In this document: positions 26,610 through 35,727 of the stretch, piece by piece
Position numbering within the stretch: the first letter of the stretch is position 1
Layout: each line of letters starts with the position of its first letter
Assembly (NCBI RefSeq): GCF_002930105.1
Contig: NZ_PJRN01000005.1
Location: 124,001-188,000 of the forward strand
Length of the DNA: 64,000 nt
Source: Billgrantia saliphila
GTDB taxonomy: Bacteria > Pseudomonadota > Gammaproteobacteria > Pseudomonadales > Halomonadaceae
Direction: 5' to 3'
Made by a program: the position numbers and the translations under genes
Notes under the pieces: model-generated
Told to the model about the DNA's origin: nothing
The model's database searches: none
What the model saw: the letters and a program-made list of their open reading frames with translations, nothing else

Positions 26610-27770
26610 ATGGACGATAGTCTGCGGCCGACGCCTGAGCGTCTCATGGCCTGGCGTCACGATCTTCACCGCCATCCCGAAACCGCCTTCGAGGAGTACC
26701 GCACCGCGGCGCGAATCGCTGAACTCCTGCGCCAGGCCGGCCTCGAGGTCGTCACCGGGCTGGGCGGCGGTACCGGCGTTGTGGCGATACTCGACGGCAG
26801 GCACGGCGTCGGCCGGGCCATCGGCCTACGGGCCGACATCGATGCCCTCGACGTGGAGGAGGCCAACGAGGTTTCCCACGCCTCCACCACGCCGGGAAAG
26901 ATGCACGCATGCGGTCACGACGGCCATACCACCATGCTGCTGGGAGCGGCCTGCGCCCTGGCCGCTGCCCCCGACTTCGCCGGACGGGTCCATTTCATCT
27001 TCCAGCCGGCGGAGGAGAGTGAGGGTGGCGGTCGTGTCATGGTCGAGGAAGGGCTCTTCGAGCGCTTCCCCATGGAAGCCGTCTACGGTCTGCACAACTG
27101 GCCGGGGCTGGCCGTGGGAGAGGCGGCGGTTCACGACGGCCCGGTGATGGCGGCCTTCGACGTCTTCACCCTCAAGCTTACCGGGCATGGCTGCCACGCC
27201 GCCATGCCACATCTCGGCCGCGATACCATCCTGGCCGCCTGCCAGCTCGTCAGCCAGCTGCAGGGATTGATCAGTCGCGAAACGCCGCCCCACCAGAGCG
27301 CCGTGCTCAGCGTCACCCAGTTCCATGGCGGCGATGCCTTCAACGTGATTCCCGAGGCGGTGGAGTTGCGCGGCACCCTGCGCTGCTTCGACGGCGAACT
27401 GCGTGCCTACCTCGAGCGGCGCTTCCGCGAAGCCATCGATTCGCTGGCCGTCTTCCATGGCCTCTCTGCGGCACTCGACTACCAGTCCCGCTATCCGGCC
27501 ACGATCAACACACCCATGCATGCGGCGCGCTGCGCCGAGGTGCTCGAGGCGCTGCCAGGGGTCGGGCGGGTGCATCGCGACCTGCCGCCGAGTATGGCCT
27601 CTGAAGATTTCGCTTTCATGCTCAACGAACGACCGGGTGCCTACATCTGGCTTGGCAATGGTGTTGATAGCGCGGCGCTTCATAACCCGCGCTACGACTT
27701 CAACGACGCCATCGCCCCCCTCGGCGTGACGTATTGGCAGGCACTGGTCAGAACTCTACTGAACGACTGA
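26610..27770 (+). CDS. M20-family amidohydrolase (N-acyl amino acid or hippurate hydrolase type)
   Basis: This cytosolic metalloenzyme family cleaves amide bonds of acylated amino acids. The 386-residue product has HDLHRHPETAFEE at the N-terminus, the metal motif HACGHDGHTTMLLGAA near residue 100, and FQPAEE near residue 132 (catalytic Glu). VYGLHNWPGLAVG and the C-terminal HNPRYDFND follow. The dimerisation domain is present. It follows the membrane pair with a 13-nt gap, so it probably processes the imported compound. Substrate is not readable; hippurate, N-acetyl amino acids or auxin conjugates are possible. Confidence 0.88.
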   Translation: MDDSLRPTPERLMAWRHDLHRHPETAFEEYRTAARIAELLRQAGLEVVTGLGGGTGVVAILDGRHGVGRAIGLRADIDALDVEEANEVSHASTTPGKMHACGHDGHTTMLLGAACALAAAPDFAGRVHFIFQPAEESEGGGRVMVEEGLFERFPMEAVYGLHNWPGLAVGEAAVHDGPVMAAFDVFTLKLTGHGCHAAMPHLGRDTILAACQLVSQLQGLISRETPPHQSAVLSVTQFHGGDAFNVIPEAVELRGTLRCFDGELRAYLERRFREAIDSLAVFHGLSAALDYQSRYPATINTPMHAARCAEVLEALPGVGRVHRDLPPSMASEDFAFMLNERPGAYIWLGNGVDSAALHNPRYDFNDAIAPLGVTYWQALVRTLLND

Positions 27771-27870
27771 AGACGGCGCTTGCAGAAAAACAGGTTGGCT
27801 GCACTTCGATGCGGCCGGGACATGCGCGCCCAGTAAGCGACTTTTTCCTCCTTACCCAGAGGCAACCGAC

Positions 27871-28758
27871 ATGAAGATTTGCGTTATCGGCCTCGGCCAG
27901 ATGGGCGGCAATATGGCCCTCACCCTGCATCGCGCCGGCTTTGGGGTCACCGGTAGCGACTCGTGCGAGAGCGCCCGGGAACACCTTGCCGCCCAGGGAC
28001 TCACCGTAGTGTCTCCCGTCGCTCTGCCGCAGAGTGATGTCTACCTGCTTTCGCTGCCCACCTCGGTCCAGGTCAGGGAGGTGATCGAGACTTCTCCGGG
28101 CCTGCTCGGCCTCGCTTCCCCCGGCAGCGTGATCGTCGATACCTCGACCTCGGACCCCGCGGTCAGCCGCGAACTCGCCGTCAAGGTTCGGGCCGCTGGC
28201 CTCGAATGGCTCGACGCTCCGGTCAGTGGCGGCCCCAAGGGCGCAGCAAGCGGCAGTCTCGGCATGCTGCTCGGCGGCGAGACGGCGACCATCGAGCGTC
28301 TCATGCCGATACTCGAGGCGATGTCGGCCAAGGTCACCCATGTGGGCGGTGCGGGCAGCGGCCATGTGGTCAAGCTCGCCAACAACTACCTATGTGCCGC
28401 CCATTTGCTGACCACCGCCGAGGCAGTGGCCATGGCCGCCCGCGCCGGGGTCGACCCCGCGGCCTGCCTGGCCGGGCTCAATAGCGGCTCGGGGCGCAGC
28501 GCAGTGAGCGAGATCAACTTCCCGGAGTGGATACTCAGCAACCGCTTCGATTCCGGTTTCACTACCGGCCTGATGCGCAAGGATTTACGACTGGCCCGCG
28601 ATGCTGCCGAACAACTGGGCATGTCTCCCGGACTGCTCACTGCCGTGGTCGAGGCATGGCATGCCGATCCCGAGCACCCCGCCGACAGCGAGGATTTCAA
28701 CTGCATCGCCGGTGCGCTGCTGGATACTGCCAACTTTACCGAGGAGGGCGTGCGATGA
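27871..28758 (+). CDS. 3-hydroxyisobutyrate dehydrogenase-family NAD(P) oxidoreductase
   Basis: The 295-residue product is a beta-hydroxyacid dehydrogenase. It has the Rossmann motif VIGLGQMGGNMALTLHRAGF, the substrate loop DAPVSGGPKGAASGSLGMLLGG and the catalytic-Lys helix GHVVKLANNYLCAA. Members oxidise 3-hydroxyisobutyrate, tartronate semialdehyde and similar hydroxyacids. The stop overlaps the aldehyde dehydrogenase start (ATGA), so the two steps are coupled: alcohol to semialdehyde, then to acid. Confidence 0.85.
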   Translation: MKICVIGLGQMGGNMALTLHRAGFGVTGSDSCESAREHLAAQGLTVVSPVALPQSDVYLLSLPTSVQVREVIETSPGLLGLASPGSVIVDTSTSDPAVSRELAVKVRAAGLEWLDAPVSGGPKGAASGSLGMLLGGETATIERLMPILEAMSAKVTHVGGAGSGHVVKLANNYLCAAHLLTTAEAVAMAARAGVDPAACLAGLNSGSGRSAVSEINFPEWILSNRFDSGFTTGLMRKDLRLARDAAEQLGMSPGLLTAVVEAWHADPEHPADSEDFNCIAGALLDTANFTEEGVR

Positions 28759-30305
28759 ACCGACTCAATCGACTGGCCCGAGAGCGCCTCTCCGGGCTGC
28801 TGGATGGCTTCGGCCTGCAAGCCGACATAACGCTGTCCAACTGGATCGACGGCGCTGCCTGCCCCGGCGAAGGCGGGACGATCGACCTGCTCGACCCGAC
28901 GACCGGCGAAGCATTGGTCGATTATCGCGATGCCGGCCCGTCCCTGGTCGAGCGTGCCGTTGTCGCTGCCACGCGGGCACAGGCTGAGTGGATGGCGCTC
29001 ACCGCCAGCGAGCGCGGCCGGCGCATGAACGCCGCCGTGCATGGCCTCGAGGGCCATGAAGAAACGTTGGCCCAACTCGAGTGCTTGGTAGCCGGCAAGC
29101 CAATTCGCGACTGCCGCGGCGAGGTGGGCAAGGTACGCGAGATGTTCGAGTACTACGCTGGCTGGTGCGACAAGCAGCACGGCGAGGTGATACCGGTCCC
29201 CACCACCCATCTCAACTACGTGCGTCACGTACCCTACGGCGTGGTCGGCCAGATCACGCCGTGGAACGCTCCGATGTTCACCTGCGCCTGGCAGCTTGCC
29301 CCCGCCATCGCCGCCGGCAACGGCGTCGTTCTCAAGCCTTCCGAACTTACGCCCTTCACCTCGGTGGTGATCGCCAAGTTGCTGGAGCGAGGCGGTCTTC
29401 CTCAAGGGCTTGTCAACATCGTCAATGGCCTGGGACCGAGCACCGGAGCGGCGCTCACCGGGCATGATTCCATCGCCAAGCTGGTCTTCGTCGGCTCGCC
29501 CCAGAGCGGGCGGTTGATCGCCGAGGTCGGCGCACGCCGCCTGGTCCCGAGCGTGCTGGAGCTGGGCGGCAAGTCGGCCAACATCGTCTTCGCCGATGCC
29601 CGGCTCGGCGACGCCGTGGCCGGCGCCCAGGCGGCGATATTCGCCGCGGCGGGACAAAGCTGCGTGGCCGGTTCGCGGCTGCTGGTGCAGCGAGAGGCAT
29701 TCGCGGAAGTAACCGAGCGGCTGGCGCGCGCCGCTGCCGATATCGAAATCGGACTGCCCGGCGACGAGACGACGCGCATGGGGCCTTTGCAGAACGCTCG
29801 CCAGTACGCCCACGTAGCGCGCATGATCGACGATGCCGTGGCCGCCGGTGCTCGCATCATTGCCGGCGGCAGCCGTCCGACGGGGTTACCCGACGAGGCA
29901 CAGGGTTATTTCCTGTCGCCCACCGTGCTGGTGGATGTCACACCAGACATGGAGATCACCCGTGAGGAAGTGTTCGGCCCGGTGCTGGTGGCGTTGCCCT
30001 TCGATGACGAAGAGGAAGCGGTACGCCTGGCCAACGCCAGCCGCTTCGGCCTCGCCGGCGCAGTATGGACCCAGGACCCGGCGCGAGCCCATCGAGTGGC
30101 TGGGCGGCTGCGTGCCGGCACGGTATGGATCAATAGCTACAAGGCGATCAGCGTGATGTCACCATTCGGCGGCTTCGGCGACAGTGGCTTCGGCCGCTCC
30201 AGCGGTCTCGACGGCCTGCGCGAGTACACCCTGCCACAGAGCGTATGGGTGGAAACCGCCAGCGAGGCCAGCGTGGCGATGGGCTACGGCAGCGGCGTGG
30301 GCTGA
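28755..30305 (+). CDS. NAD(P)-dependent aldehyde dehydrogenase
   Basis: The 516-residue product has the full ALDH core: TPWNAPMFTCAWQLAPAIAAG, the catalytic Glu in LELGGKSANIVF, and the catalytic Cys in FAAAGQSCVAGSRL (about residues 296-309). The block EEVFGPVLVALPF and GGFGDSGFGRSSG at the end complete it. It probably oxidises a semialdehyde made by the upstream dehydrogenase, but the exact substrate is not known. The last 22 nt overlap the convergent LysR gene tail. Confidence 0.9.
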   Translation: MNRLNRLARERLSGLLDGFGLQADITLSNWIDGAACPGEGGTIDLLDPTTGEALVDYRDAGPSLVERAVVAATRAQAEWMALTASERGRRMNAAVHGLEGHEETLAQLECLVAGKPIRDCRGEVGKVREMFEYYAGWCDKQHGEVIPVPTTHLNYVRHVPYGVVGQITPWNAPMFTCAWQLAPAIAAGNGVVLKPSELTPFTSVVIAKLLERGGLPQGLVNIVNGLGPSTGAALTGHDSIAKLVFVGSPQSGRLIAEVGARRLVPSVLELGGKSANIVFADARLGDAVAGAQAAIFAAAGQSCVAGSRLLVQREAFAEVTERLARAAADIEIGLPGDETTRMGPLQNARQYAHVARMIDDAVAAGARIIAGGSRPTGLPDEAQGYFLSPTVLVDVTPDMEITREEVFGPVLVALPFDDEEEAVRLANASRFGLAGAVWTQDPARAHRVAGRLRAGTVWINSYKAISVMSPFGGFGDSGFGRSSGLDGLREYTLPQSVWVETASEASVAMGYGSGVG

Positions 30306-31252
30306 TCGCCTCGTCCCAGGGGCGCCTCGAGGGATAGAGCCGCGGCATCGCGAAAAGCCTGCATCCAGCGCTGCAGGTGACGCAGCAGCAGCACGCTGGC
30401 CTTGGGCTGCTGACGCCCGATTCGAGTGACCATGTGGGCCTGGGAACGCTGAAAAAGTGGATCATCGACGGGACGTGCAACCAGCCGCCCCTCCGCCAAG
30501 TCTCCTGCCACGGCGAAGGCCGGTAGCAAGGTGACGCCCATGCCGCTGCGCACATACTGCGCCAGCACCGCCATGGAATTGGTGTTCATGCTCATGCGCG
30601 GGCGCAGCCGGGCCTGATGGAAGGCCTGGTCCACCATTTGACGCACCTGGTGGCTGGGATCCCACATCGCCATGGGCTCCTCGCTCAGTTGGGCCAAGGA
30701 TAACGGCGCGGCCTGTGCGGCCAGAGGATGCTCGGGAGGCAGAATGGCCATCAACGGCTGTGGACTCGAGACCCAGAAGCGCAGCTGGTGATGGGTACGT
30801 TCATGAAACATCAAGCCGATATGCGCCTGCTCGTCGATGATCGCATCGATGATGCCCGAGGAGCCCGCGAGGTGGATATCGAGCTGGATTCCGGTGTGGC
30901 GTTCGGTGAACTCGCGCAACGGCTTGGCGATGAGGTCGCCGACGAAACCTTCGCCCACGACCAGAGAGACGGTACCCGTTTCCAGTCGCTGGTAGGCTTC
31001 GAGCGATGCGATGAAGCTCTCATCCAGGGCACCGCGACGCTCGCAGTACTCCAGCAGCATTTCGCCCACCGGCGTGGGTCGAATGCCGCTGCGCTTGCGC
31101 TCAAGCAGCGTCGCGCCCAGCGCATCCTCCAGCAGATTGAGCTGACGACTGACCGCTGAGGGAGCGATATCCAGCCGGGCCGCCGCCTGGCGTATGGAGC
31201 CCGATTCCAGGGTGACGCGGAAATAGACGAGTCGTTGGTGGGGAATGTCCAA
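30284..31252 (-). CDS. LysR-family transcriptional regulator
   Basis: The 322-residue product has the LysR helix-turn-helix at the N-terminus (SIRQAAARLDIAPSAVSRQLNLLEDALG). A periplasmic-binding-like effector domain follows. The start at 31252 is TTG with no clear ribosome-binding site, so the exact start is uncertain. Its tail overlaps that of the aldehyde dehydrogenase and it faces the catabolic cluster, so it is the natural candidate regulator. The effector is unknown. Confidence 0.83.
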   Translation of the reverse strand: MDIPHQRLVYFRVTLESGSIRQAAARLDIAPSAVSRQLNLLEDALGATLLERKRSGIRPTPVGEMLLEYCERRGALDESFIASLEAYQRLETGTVSLVVGEGFVGDLIAKPLREFTERHTGIQLDIHLAGSSGIIDAIIDEQAHIGLMFHERTHHQLRFWVSSPQPLMAILPPEHPLAAQAAPLSLAQLSEEPMAMWDPSHQVRQMVDQAFHQARLRPRMSMNTNSMAVLAQYVRSGMGVTLLPAFAVAGDLAEGRLVARPVDDPLFQRSQAHMVTRIGRQQPKASVLLLRHLQRWMQAFRDAAALSLEAPLGRGDQPTPLP

Positions 31253-31289
31253 GGCGGTTCATACCGGAGTGCGCGCATTGCCGCCCGGA

Positions 31290-31646
31290 TCAGAGTTGCT
31301 TGAGCAGCTTCTGCAGTTTTTTCAGGTCGCCCGAGTCGCCAACCAGACGCACCTTGCCGGACACCATGCCGTCGAGGAAAGCCTGCTGGGTCGGCTTGCG
31401 CAGCACGCGGATGGCCGTCGCCTCCTCGTCGAAGCGCAGCTCCAGGTCAAGATCCACGGGAAGCCCCGGGGCGCTCTGTATCCCCTCGGGCGTCATGCGA
31501 TAGTGACGTGCGACGGAGAGGTCTTCGGTGGCGATGCCCCAATCGAAGGCACGCATGTCGGACAACGTCTGGCGGAAGCCCGGCTTTCGACGCAGAGCCC
31601 GCTTGAGCATCCATCCCAGCAGCCACAGCATCAATCGCAGCTTCAT
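31290..31646 (-). CDS. Small SCP2-like protein of unknown function
   Basis: The 118-residue product begins with a hydrophobic basic N-terminus and has LELRFDEEATAIRVLRKPT. It ends GMVSGKVRLVGDSGDLKKLQKLL, a pattern resembling sterol-carrier-protein-2 domains. That reading is weak. It lies downstream of HU, with a probable HU terminator between them. No catalytic residue is evident. Confidence 0.55.
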   Translation of the reverse strand: MKLRLMLWLLGWMLKRALRRKPGFRQTLSDMRAFDWGIATEDLSVARHYRMTPEGIQSAPGLPVDLDLELRFDEEATAIRVLRKPTQQAFLDGMVSGKVRLVGDSGDLKKLQKLLKQL

Positions 31647-31664
31647 GTCGAATCCGGTCCGAGC

Positions 31665-31700
31665 GAGAAAACGATATCGCGGCCTGACGACGCAGGCCGC
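31665..31700 (-). terminator. Terminator after HU
   Basis: GCGGCCTG (31679-31686) pairs with CAGGCCGC (31693-31700). On the leftward transcript the stem is followed by CGTTTTCTC, a T tract, 25 nt after the HU stop. Confidence 0.7.
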
Positions 31701-31724
31701 GCCACGGCGGAACCGTTAGCCTGG

Positions 31725-32003
31725 TCAACCCTTGCCGACGGCGTCCTTGAGGCCCTTGCCCGGCTTGAATGCCACGGTCTTGCTGGCCGGAATGGCCAAC
31801 GGCTGGCCGGTCTGGGGGTTCTTGCCAGTACGAGCGGCACGCTCGCGCACGGTGAAGGTACCGAAGCCGATCAGGGAGACGTCCTGACCCTGGGCCACGC
31901 TACCGGTGATTTCGTCGAGAATGACGTTGAGTACCTGACTGGCCTTGTCTTTCGATAATTCCGCACGCTCGGCAATTGCCGCGGCAAGTTCTGGCTTACG
32001 CAT
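31725..32003 (-). CDS. hup: HU-family DNA-binding protein
   Basis: HU is a small dimeric nucleoid protein that bends DNA. The 92-residue product has the helical N-terminus MRKPELAAAIAERAELSKDKAS. The beta-arm segment GFGTFTVRERAARTGKNP and the C-terminal LAIPASKTVAFKPGKGLKDAV are diagnostic for HU rather than IHF. AGGAGGG lies before the ATG. It is followed by a terminator, so it is monocistronic. Which HU subunit it is cannot be settled here. Confidence 0.93.
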   Translation of the reverse strand: MRKPELAAAIAERAELSKDKASQVLNVILDEITGSVAQGQDVSLIGFGTFTVRERAARTGKNPQTGQPLAIPASKTVAFKPGKGLKDAVGKG

Positions 32004-32204
32004 ACAGCCCTCCTGGTATGGCTATGTCCCGGCATGGTCGGCCGGTTGTGTTGTTCTTCACGATCAAGTTTCAAGCGCGAATCGCCTGTCGCTCCTGGAG
32101 AGCCCGTTCCCTTGTGATCGGGTTCACCCCTGCTCATGAAGCGAAAGCGGAGTTGGTCGTCAGTTCCTTGCGAGCAGATAAAATCAGCCGAAGTACCGAC
32201 GACA

Positions 32205-33365
32205 CTAGCCTAGCAACGGCGGAGCGGCTCGCGCCAGCTCAACTTTCCGCCTGACGCAACCTCCTGTCAACGCAAAGCCGATCAAACGTTCGTCTTCGTC
32301 TTCGGCATAGGCGGCCAGATCCCGACCCTCGCCCTCGATCCGCCAGCGTGCCGGAGTGCGTAGCGGCGGCAGGGCCACCACCGGCAGCAGCGCTGTCTTG
32401 ACCAGTACCGGCCAGGCGCCGTATTGCACCGGGGTGGGCGTACCGATCAGCGTACGCGCCAAAGCCTTGGCGCTGGCCTGCAGTGGCTGCACGTACATGG
32501 CGTTGACGCCATCCACGCAGGCCACATCGCCCAGCGCGTAGATGCCCGGTACCGAAGTCGCCAGGCAGCGATCGACCTGAACCCCCGCCGGGCCGGCATC
32601 CAGGCCGGCCGTCTGGGCGAGTTCGATACGCGGCCTGAGGCCAGTGGCCACCAGCACCAGGTCGGCCTCGATGGCGCTGTGATCCTCGAGTACCACACCG
32701 ATATCGCTGCCGGCCTCCTCCAGCCGCGCCAGGCCACGGCCCAGGTGGAGCTCCATGCCCGCCTCCGCGAAGGCCTCGCCCAATGCGTGCCCCAGCGGCT
32801 CGGGCAGCAGTCTCGGCAGCGGGGCGTCTTCCGGCGCTGCCAGACTGACGCGGTGACCGCCCGCCGACAGGTCGTTGGCGAATTCGCAGCCCACCAGTCC
32901 CGCACCGATAATCGCCACCCGCGCCGGCCGACCGAGCCCATCGAGGGCGGCGTGAAAGGCGCGATAGTCGTCGAGATCATTGATGGTGAAGACGCGCCCG
33001 GCGAGGGTGTCGGGGATGGCGAAAGGCACCGCCGGGGCGGCACCGGTGGCCAGCACCAGCTCGCCGAAAGACAGGCGCTCCTCACCGATGTGCAGGGTGC
33101 GCGTCGCCGGGTCGATGGCATCGATGCGCGTGTGGGTCCGCACCACCGCGCCAAGTTGGTCGGCCACCTCCAGCGCCGAGCGCGCCGCCAGCCGCTCGGG
33201 TGGCAGGCGCTTGGCGAAGCCGGTGGAGAGCAGCGGCTTGGCGTAGTCGTCACCGCTATCGCCGGTGATCAGGGTAACAGGGCGCTCGACATCCAGCGCG
33301 CGCAGCTGGCGGAGCAGGCCGATGCCTGCCATGCCGGTGCCGACGATGGTCAAGGGTGCGGTCAT
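32205..33365 (-). CDS. Rubredoxin-NAD+ reductase-like FAD oxidoreductase
   Basis: This 386-residue flavoprotein has two dinucleotide-binding folds: TIVGTGMAGIGLLRQL at the N-terminus for FAD and RVAIIGAGLVGCEFANDL near residue 146 for NAD(P)H. GIYALGDVACVDG near residue 280 closes the FAD site. The layout fits rubredoxin reductase. No rubredoxin gene is adjacent, so the electron acceptor is inferred from family only. The ATG at 33365 follows AAGGAG. It is divergent from ubiC. Confidence 0.82.
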   Translation of the reverse strand: MTAPLTIVGTGMAGIGLLRQLRALDVERPVTLITGDSGDDYAKPLLSTGFAKRLPPERLAARSALEVADQLGAVVRTHTRIDAIDPATRTLHIGEERLSFGELVLATGAAPAVPFAIPDTLAGRVFTINDLDDYRAFHAALDGLGRPARVAIIGAGLVGCEFANDLSAGGHRVSLAAPEDAPLPRLLPEPLGHALGEAFAEAGMELHLGRGLARLEEAGSDIGVVLEDHSAIEADLVLVATGLRPRIELAQTAGLDAGPAGVQVDRCLATSVPGIYALGDVACVDGVNAMYVQPLQASAKALARTLIGTPTPVQYGAWPVLVKTALLPVVALPPLRTPARWRIEGEGRDLAAYAEDEDERLIGFALTGGCVRRKVELARAAPPLLG

Positions 33366-33472
33366 GAGACTCCTTGGCGTTGCACGGGCCGTGAAACGAC
33401 ACGGCCGCACAGGCAATCGTGTCAGAGCCGCATGTTACACTATGCGCCCCGATTTCGACCCGGAGTGTGCTG

Positions 33473-34030
33473 GTGTCCCGGAACCCCATGGCGCGCCACG
33501 TCCCGCCCGCCCTCACCCCCGCTTGGCGCCCTCTGGCTGCTGCCCGGTCCGTCATGAGTCCCGCCTGGTGGGACTGGGTGGCGTCGCGCGACTCCCTCAC
33601 CGCACGCCTGATGGAAGCCGGCGCCGGCCGTTCCTTCCGCGTGCGCCTGCTCGACCAACGCCTGGGCCGGCCGCGTCCCGACGAAGCGCGTGCGCTGGGC
33701 CAGCCGGTGGGCCGCTCTGCCTGGCTGCGCGAGGTCGCCCTGTGCCTCGGCGATCGCCCTTGGGTGGTGGCTCGCTCGGTGGCGCCTCTGGCGCAGCTGC
33801 GCGGGCAGCGCCTGGAGCGCCTGGGCGAGCGTTCGCTGGGCAGCTGGCTGTTCCGGCAGCCCGATCTGCAGCGCAGCGCCATCGAAGTCACGCCCGCGCC
33901 CCCGCCCTTCCATCCGCAGCGCGGCCCCTGGGGCCGCCGTTCGGTATTCCGCCACGGCCGCTTCGCAGTGCTGGTGCAGGAGTTCTTTCTCGACACCATG
34001 GCGGATGAACTGGGGCTCCCGGCGCGTTAG
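33473..34030 (+). CDS. ubiC: Chorismate lyase
   Basis: UbiC makes 4-hydroxybenzoate and pyruvate from chorismate, the first step of ubiquinone synthesis. The 185-residue product has SPAWWDWVASRDSLTARL. SAWLREVALCLGDRPWVVARSV carries the conserved Arg, and LGERSLGSWLF and WGRRSVF follow. The C-terminal Glu of Q-E-F-F-L is also present. The GTG at 33473 has GGAG 7 nt upstream; ATG at 33488 is the alternative. It precedes ubiA by 29 nt, so they are one operon. Confidence 0.9.
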   Translation: MSRNPMARHVPPALTPAWRPLAAARSVMSPAWWDWVASRDSLTARLMEAGAGRSFRVRLLDQRLGRPRPDEARALGQPVGRSAWLREVALCLGDRPWVVARSVAPLAQLRGQRLERLGERSLGSWLFRQPDLQRSAIEVTPAPPPFHPQRGPWGRRSVFRHGRFAVLVQEFFLDTMADELGLPAR

Positions 34031-34059
34031 GATAAGCCTCATCCAATGAGGAGGAACCG

Positions 34060-34953
34060 ATGGACCGCTCCCTGCTCCGTCCCCGCGGCCTCGCCCGGCT
34101 GCCCGATTTCCTGCACTTGATGCGCCTGGACCGGCCCATCGGCACCTGGCTGTTGATGTGGCCCACCCTATGGGCGCTATGGGTAGCCTCCGCTGGGTTG
34201 CCCGAACGCCACCTGCTGCTGATCTTCATCGCCGGGGTCTACCTGATGCGCGCCGCCGGCTGCGTGATCAACGACTATGCCGATCGCCACTTCGACGGTC
34301 ATGTGAAGCGCACGCGAAATCGCCCGCTGGCCACCGGGCGCATCGGCGAGGGCGAGGCCAGGGTCCTGTTCGTCGCCCTGGTAGCAGCGGCCTTCGTGCT
34401 GGTGTGGTTCACCAATCTGTTCACCGTACTGTTGTCGCTGGTCGCCGTGGCGCTGGCTTTCATCTATCCGTTCATGAAGCGCTACACCCACCTGCCCCAG
34501 CTGTTCTTGGGCGCCGCCTTCTCCTGGGCGATTCCCATGGCCTTCGGCGCCGTGCTCGGCCACTTGCCGCTGGAGGCGTGGCTGCTGTTCGCCGCCAACG
34601 TGGCCTGGACGGTGGCCTATGACACCGAGTACGCCATGGTCGATCGCGATGACGACCTGCGCATCGGCATCAAGTCGACCGCGGTACTGTTCGGCCGCGC
34701 CGATCGCGCCATGATCGGCCTGCTTCAGTTGGCGACCCTAGGCCTGCTGGGCTGGATCGGGCTACGTCTGGAGCTTGGTGTCTTCTTCTGGCTGGGTCTG
34801 GTGGCGATAGCGGCCACATTCGTGCACCAGCAGTTGCTGATTCGCACTCGCGAGCGGGATCGCTGCTTCCAGGCCTTTCTCAACAACCACTGGTCGGGGC
34901 TGCTGGTGTTCGCCGGTATCGCCCTGAGCCTGTGGCCCGCGATGGGCAGTTGA
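34060..34953 (+). CDS. ubiA: 4-hydroxybenzoate polyprenyltransferase
   Basis: UbiA is a membrane enzyme that joins 4-hydroxybenzoate to polyprenyl diphosphate. The 297-residue product is polytopic, with the first Asp-rich motif N-D-Y-A-D-R-H-F-D and the second [12 protein letters not shown]. Both bind Mg-diphosphate. The [11 protein letters not shown] segment is typical. It follows ubiC directly. The stop precedes the phoB Pho box by 12 nt. Confidence 0.95.
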   Translation: MDRSLLRPRGLARLPDFLHLMRLDRPIGTWLLMWPTLWALWVASAGLPERHLLLIFIAGVYLMRAAGCVINDYADRHFDGHVKRTRNRPLATGRIGEGEARVLFVALVAAAFVLVWFTNLFTVLLSLVAVALAFIYPFMKRYTHLPQLFLGAAFSWAIPMAFGAVLGHLPLEAWLLFAANVAWTVAYDTEYAMVDRDDDLRIGIKSTAVLFGRADRAMIGLLQLATLGLLGWIGLRLELGVFFWLGLVAIAATFVHQQLLIRTRERDRCFQAFLNNHWSGLLVFAGIALSLWPAMGS

Positions 34954-34967
34954 CGATGCTGGCCGCG

Positions 34968-34985
34968 CTGTCATCCAACTGTCAT
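34968..34985 (+). promoter_or_regulatory. Pho box upstream of phoB
   Basis: CTGTCATCCAACTGTCAT is two 7-bp direct repeats with 4-bp spacing, a near-perfect PhoB box. It lies 51 nt before the phoB ATG, giving positive autoregulation under phosphate limitation. It shares a 17-nt core with the box before pstC. Confidence 0.85.
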
Positions 34986-35036
34986 GATGGCGTGGTGAGA
35001 TCGTCACCGACCCGTCACTGACCGCGAGGCTTCGGG

Positions 35037-35726
<690 letters not shown>

Positions 35727-35727
35727 T

